Shown here: piece by piece, positions 6,425 through 6,591 of the stretch
How positions within the stretch are numbered: position 1 is the stretch's first letter
How the letters are laid out: each line of letters begins with the position of its first letter
Source of the DNA: DAOVRD01 sp964605915
GTDB taxonomy: Bacteria; Planctomycetota; Brocadiia; SM23-32
Length of the DNA: 6,591 nucleotides
Direction of reading: 5' to 3'
NCBI GenBank assembly: GCA_964605915.1
Contig: CAZSET010000224.1
Span: forward strand, 1-6,591
The notes under the pieces: generated by a model
The model's input: only the letters and a program-made list of their open reading frames with translations
Told to the model about the DNA's origin: nothing
Database searches by the model: none
Translations under genes and position numbers: made by a program

Positions 6425-6591
6425 GGGCTTTCTGATACTGGTTCTGCATTGTCACCTGCCCTACGTGCGCCATCCGGAGCACGATGACTTCCTCGAGGAG
6501 GACTGGCTCTTCGAGGCGGTCGCCGAAACTTACGTCCCATTGCTCCAGATGCTGGAGCGGCTGGAAAGGGAGGGCGTCCCGGCGCGACTGA
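6417..6591 (+). CDS. GH57/DUF1957 family protein, probable 1,4-alpha-glucan branching enzyme, N-terminal part
   Basis: A frame opens at ATG 6417 and runs to the right edge, giving 58 residues and no stop. It begins MREGFLILVLHCHLPYVRHP, with LHCHLPYVRHPE at residues 10-21, then FLEEDWLFEAVAETYVPLLQMLERL. This is the signature opening of glycoside hydrolase family 57 proteins of the AmyC/DUF1957 branching-enzyme group, where HxHLPYVRHPE contributes to the active-site barrel. Full members are about 520-560 residues and usually carry a DUF1957 helical domain, so roughly a tenth is visible and the catalytic Glu and Asp lie outside. The expected role is formation of alpha-1,6 branches in the glucan made by GlgA. 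The start overlaps the DUF4912 gene by 8 bases without a clear ribosome site of its own, pointing to translational coupling. GH57 alpha-amylase or 4-alpha-glucanotransferase remain alternatives because the specificity regions are missing. Confidence 0.88.
   Translation, partial: MREGFLILVLHCHLPYVRHPEHDDFLEEDWLFEAVAETYVPLLQMLERLEREGVPARL

Overview
The window is a high-GC, tightly packed bacterial stretch with every gene on the + strand. It reads as part of a glycogen (alpha-glucan) metabolism operon into which a two-component signalling pair is built. Nothing in the sequence fixes the taxon. High GC, GTG starts, a GH57-type branching-enzyme start, a DUF4912 gene and a very large soluble sensor kinase would fit an environmental lineage such as Planctomycetota or a similar poorly cultured phylum, but this is a guess.

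Layout: (1) 1-537 is the C-terminal third of glycogen synthase GlgA (GT5), cut by the left edge. (2) 555-4157 is a 1200-residue soluble hybrid-sensory histidine kinase with the apparent order RsbRD-like N-terminus, GAF, GAF, PAS, PAS, GAF, HisKA, HATPase_c. (3) 4187-4564 is a 125-residue stand-alone receiver protein. (4) 4653-5891 is ADP-glucose pyrophosphorylase GlgC. (5) 5948-6424 is a small DUF4912 protein. (6) 6417-6591 is the N-terminus of a GH57/DUF1957 family protein, probably the 1,4-alpha-glucan branching enzyme, cut by the right edge.

Gaps between genes are 17, 29, 88 and 56 bases, followed by an 8-base overlap. I see no convincing terminator or promoter inside the run, so one transcript is the simplest reading. 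GlgC makes ADP-glucose, GlgA polymerises it into alpha-1,4-glucan, and the GH57 enzyme would introduce branches. The kinase and receiver lie between glgA and glgC, which suggests that an intracellular redox, metabolite or energy signal is tied to glycogen storage. The receiver has no output domain, so it would act by protein-protein contact or by phosphotransfer to a partner not seen here.

No RNA genes, insertion sequences, CRISPR arrays, origins or attachment sites were seen. No non-coding stretch exceeds 300 bases; the longest is about 88 bases.
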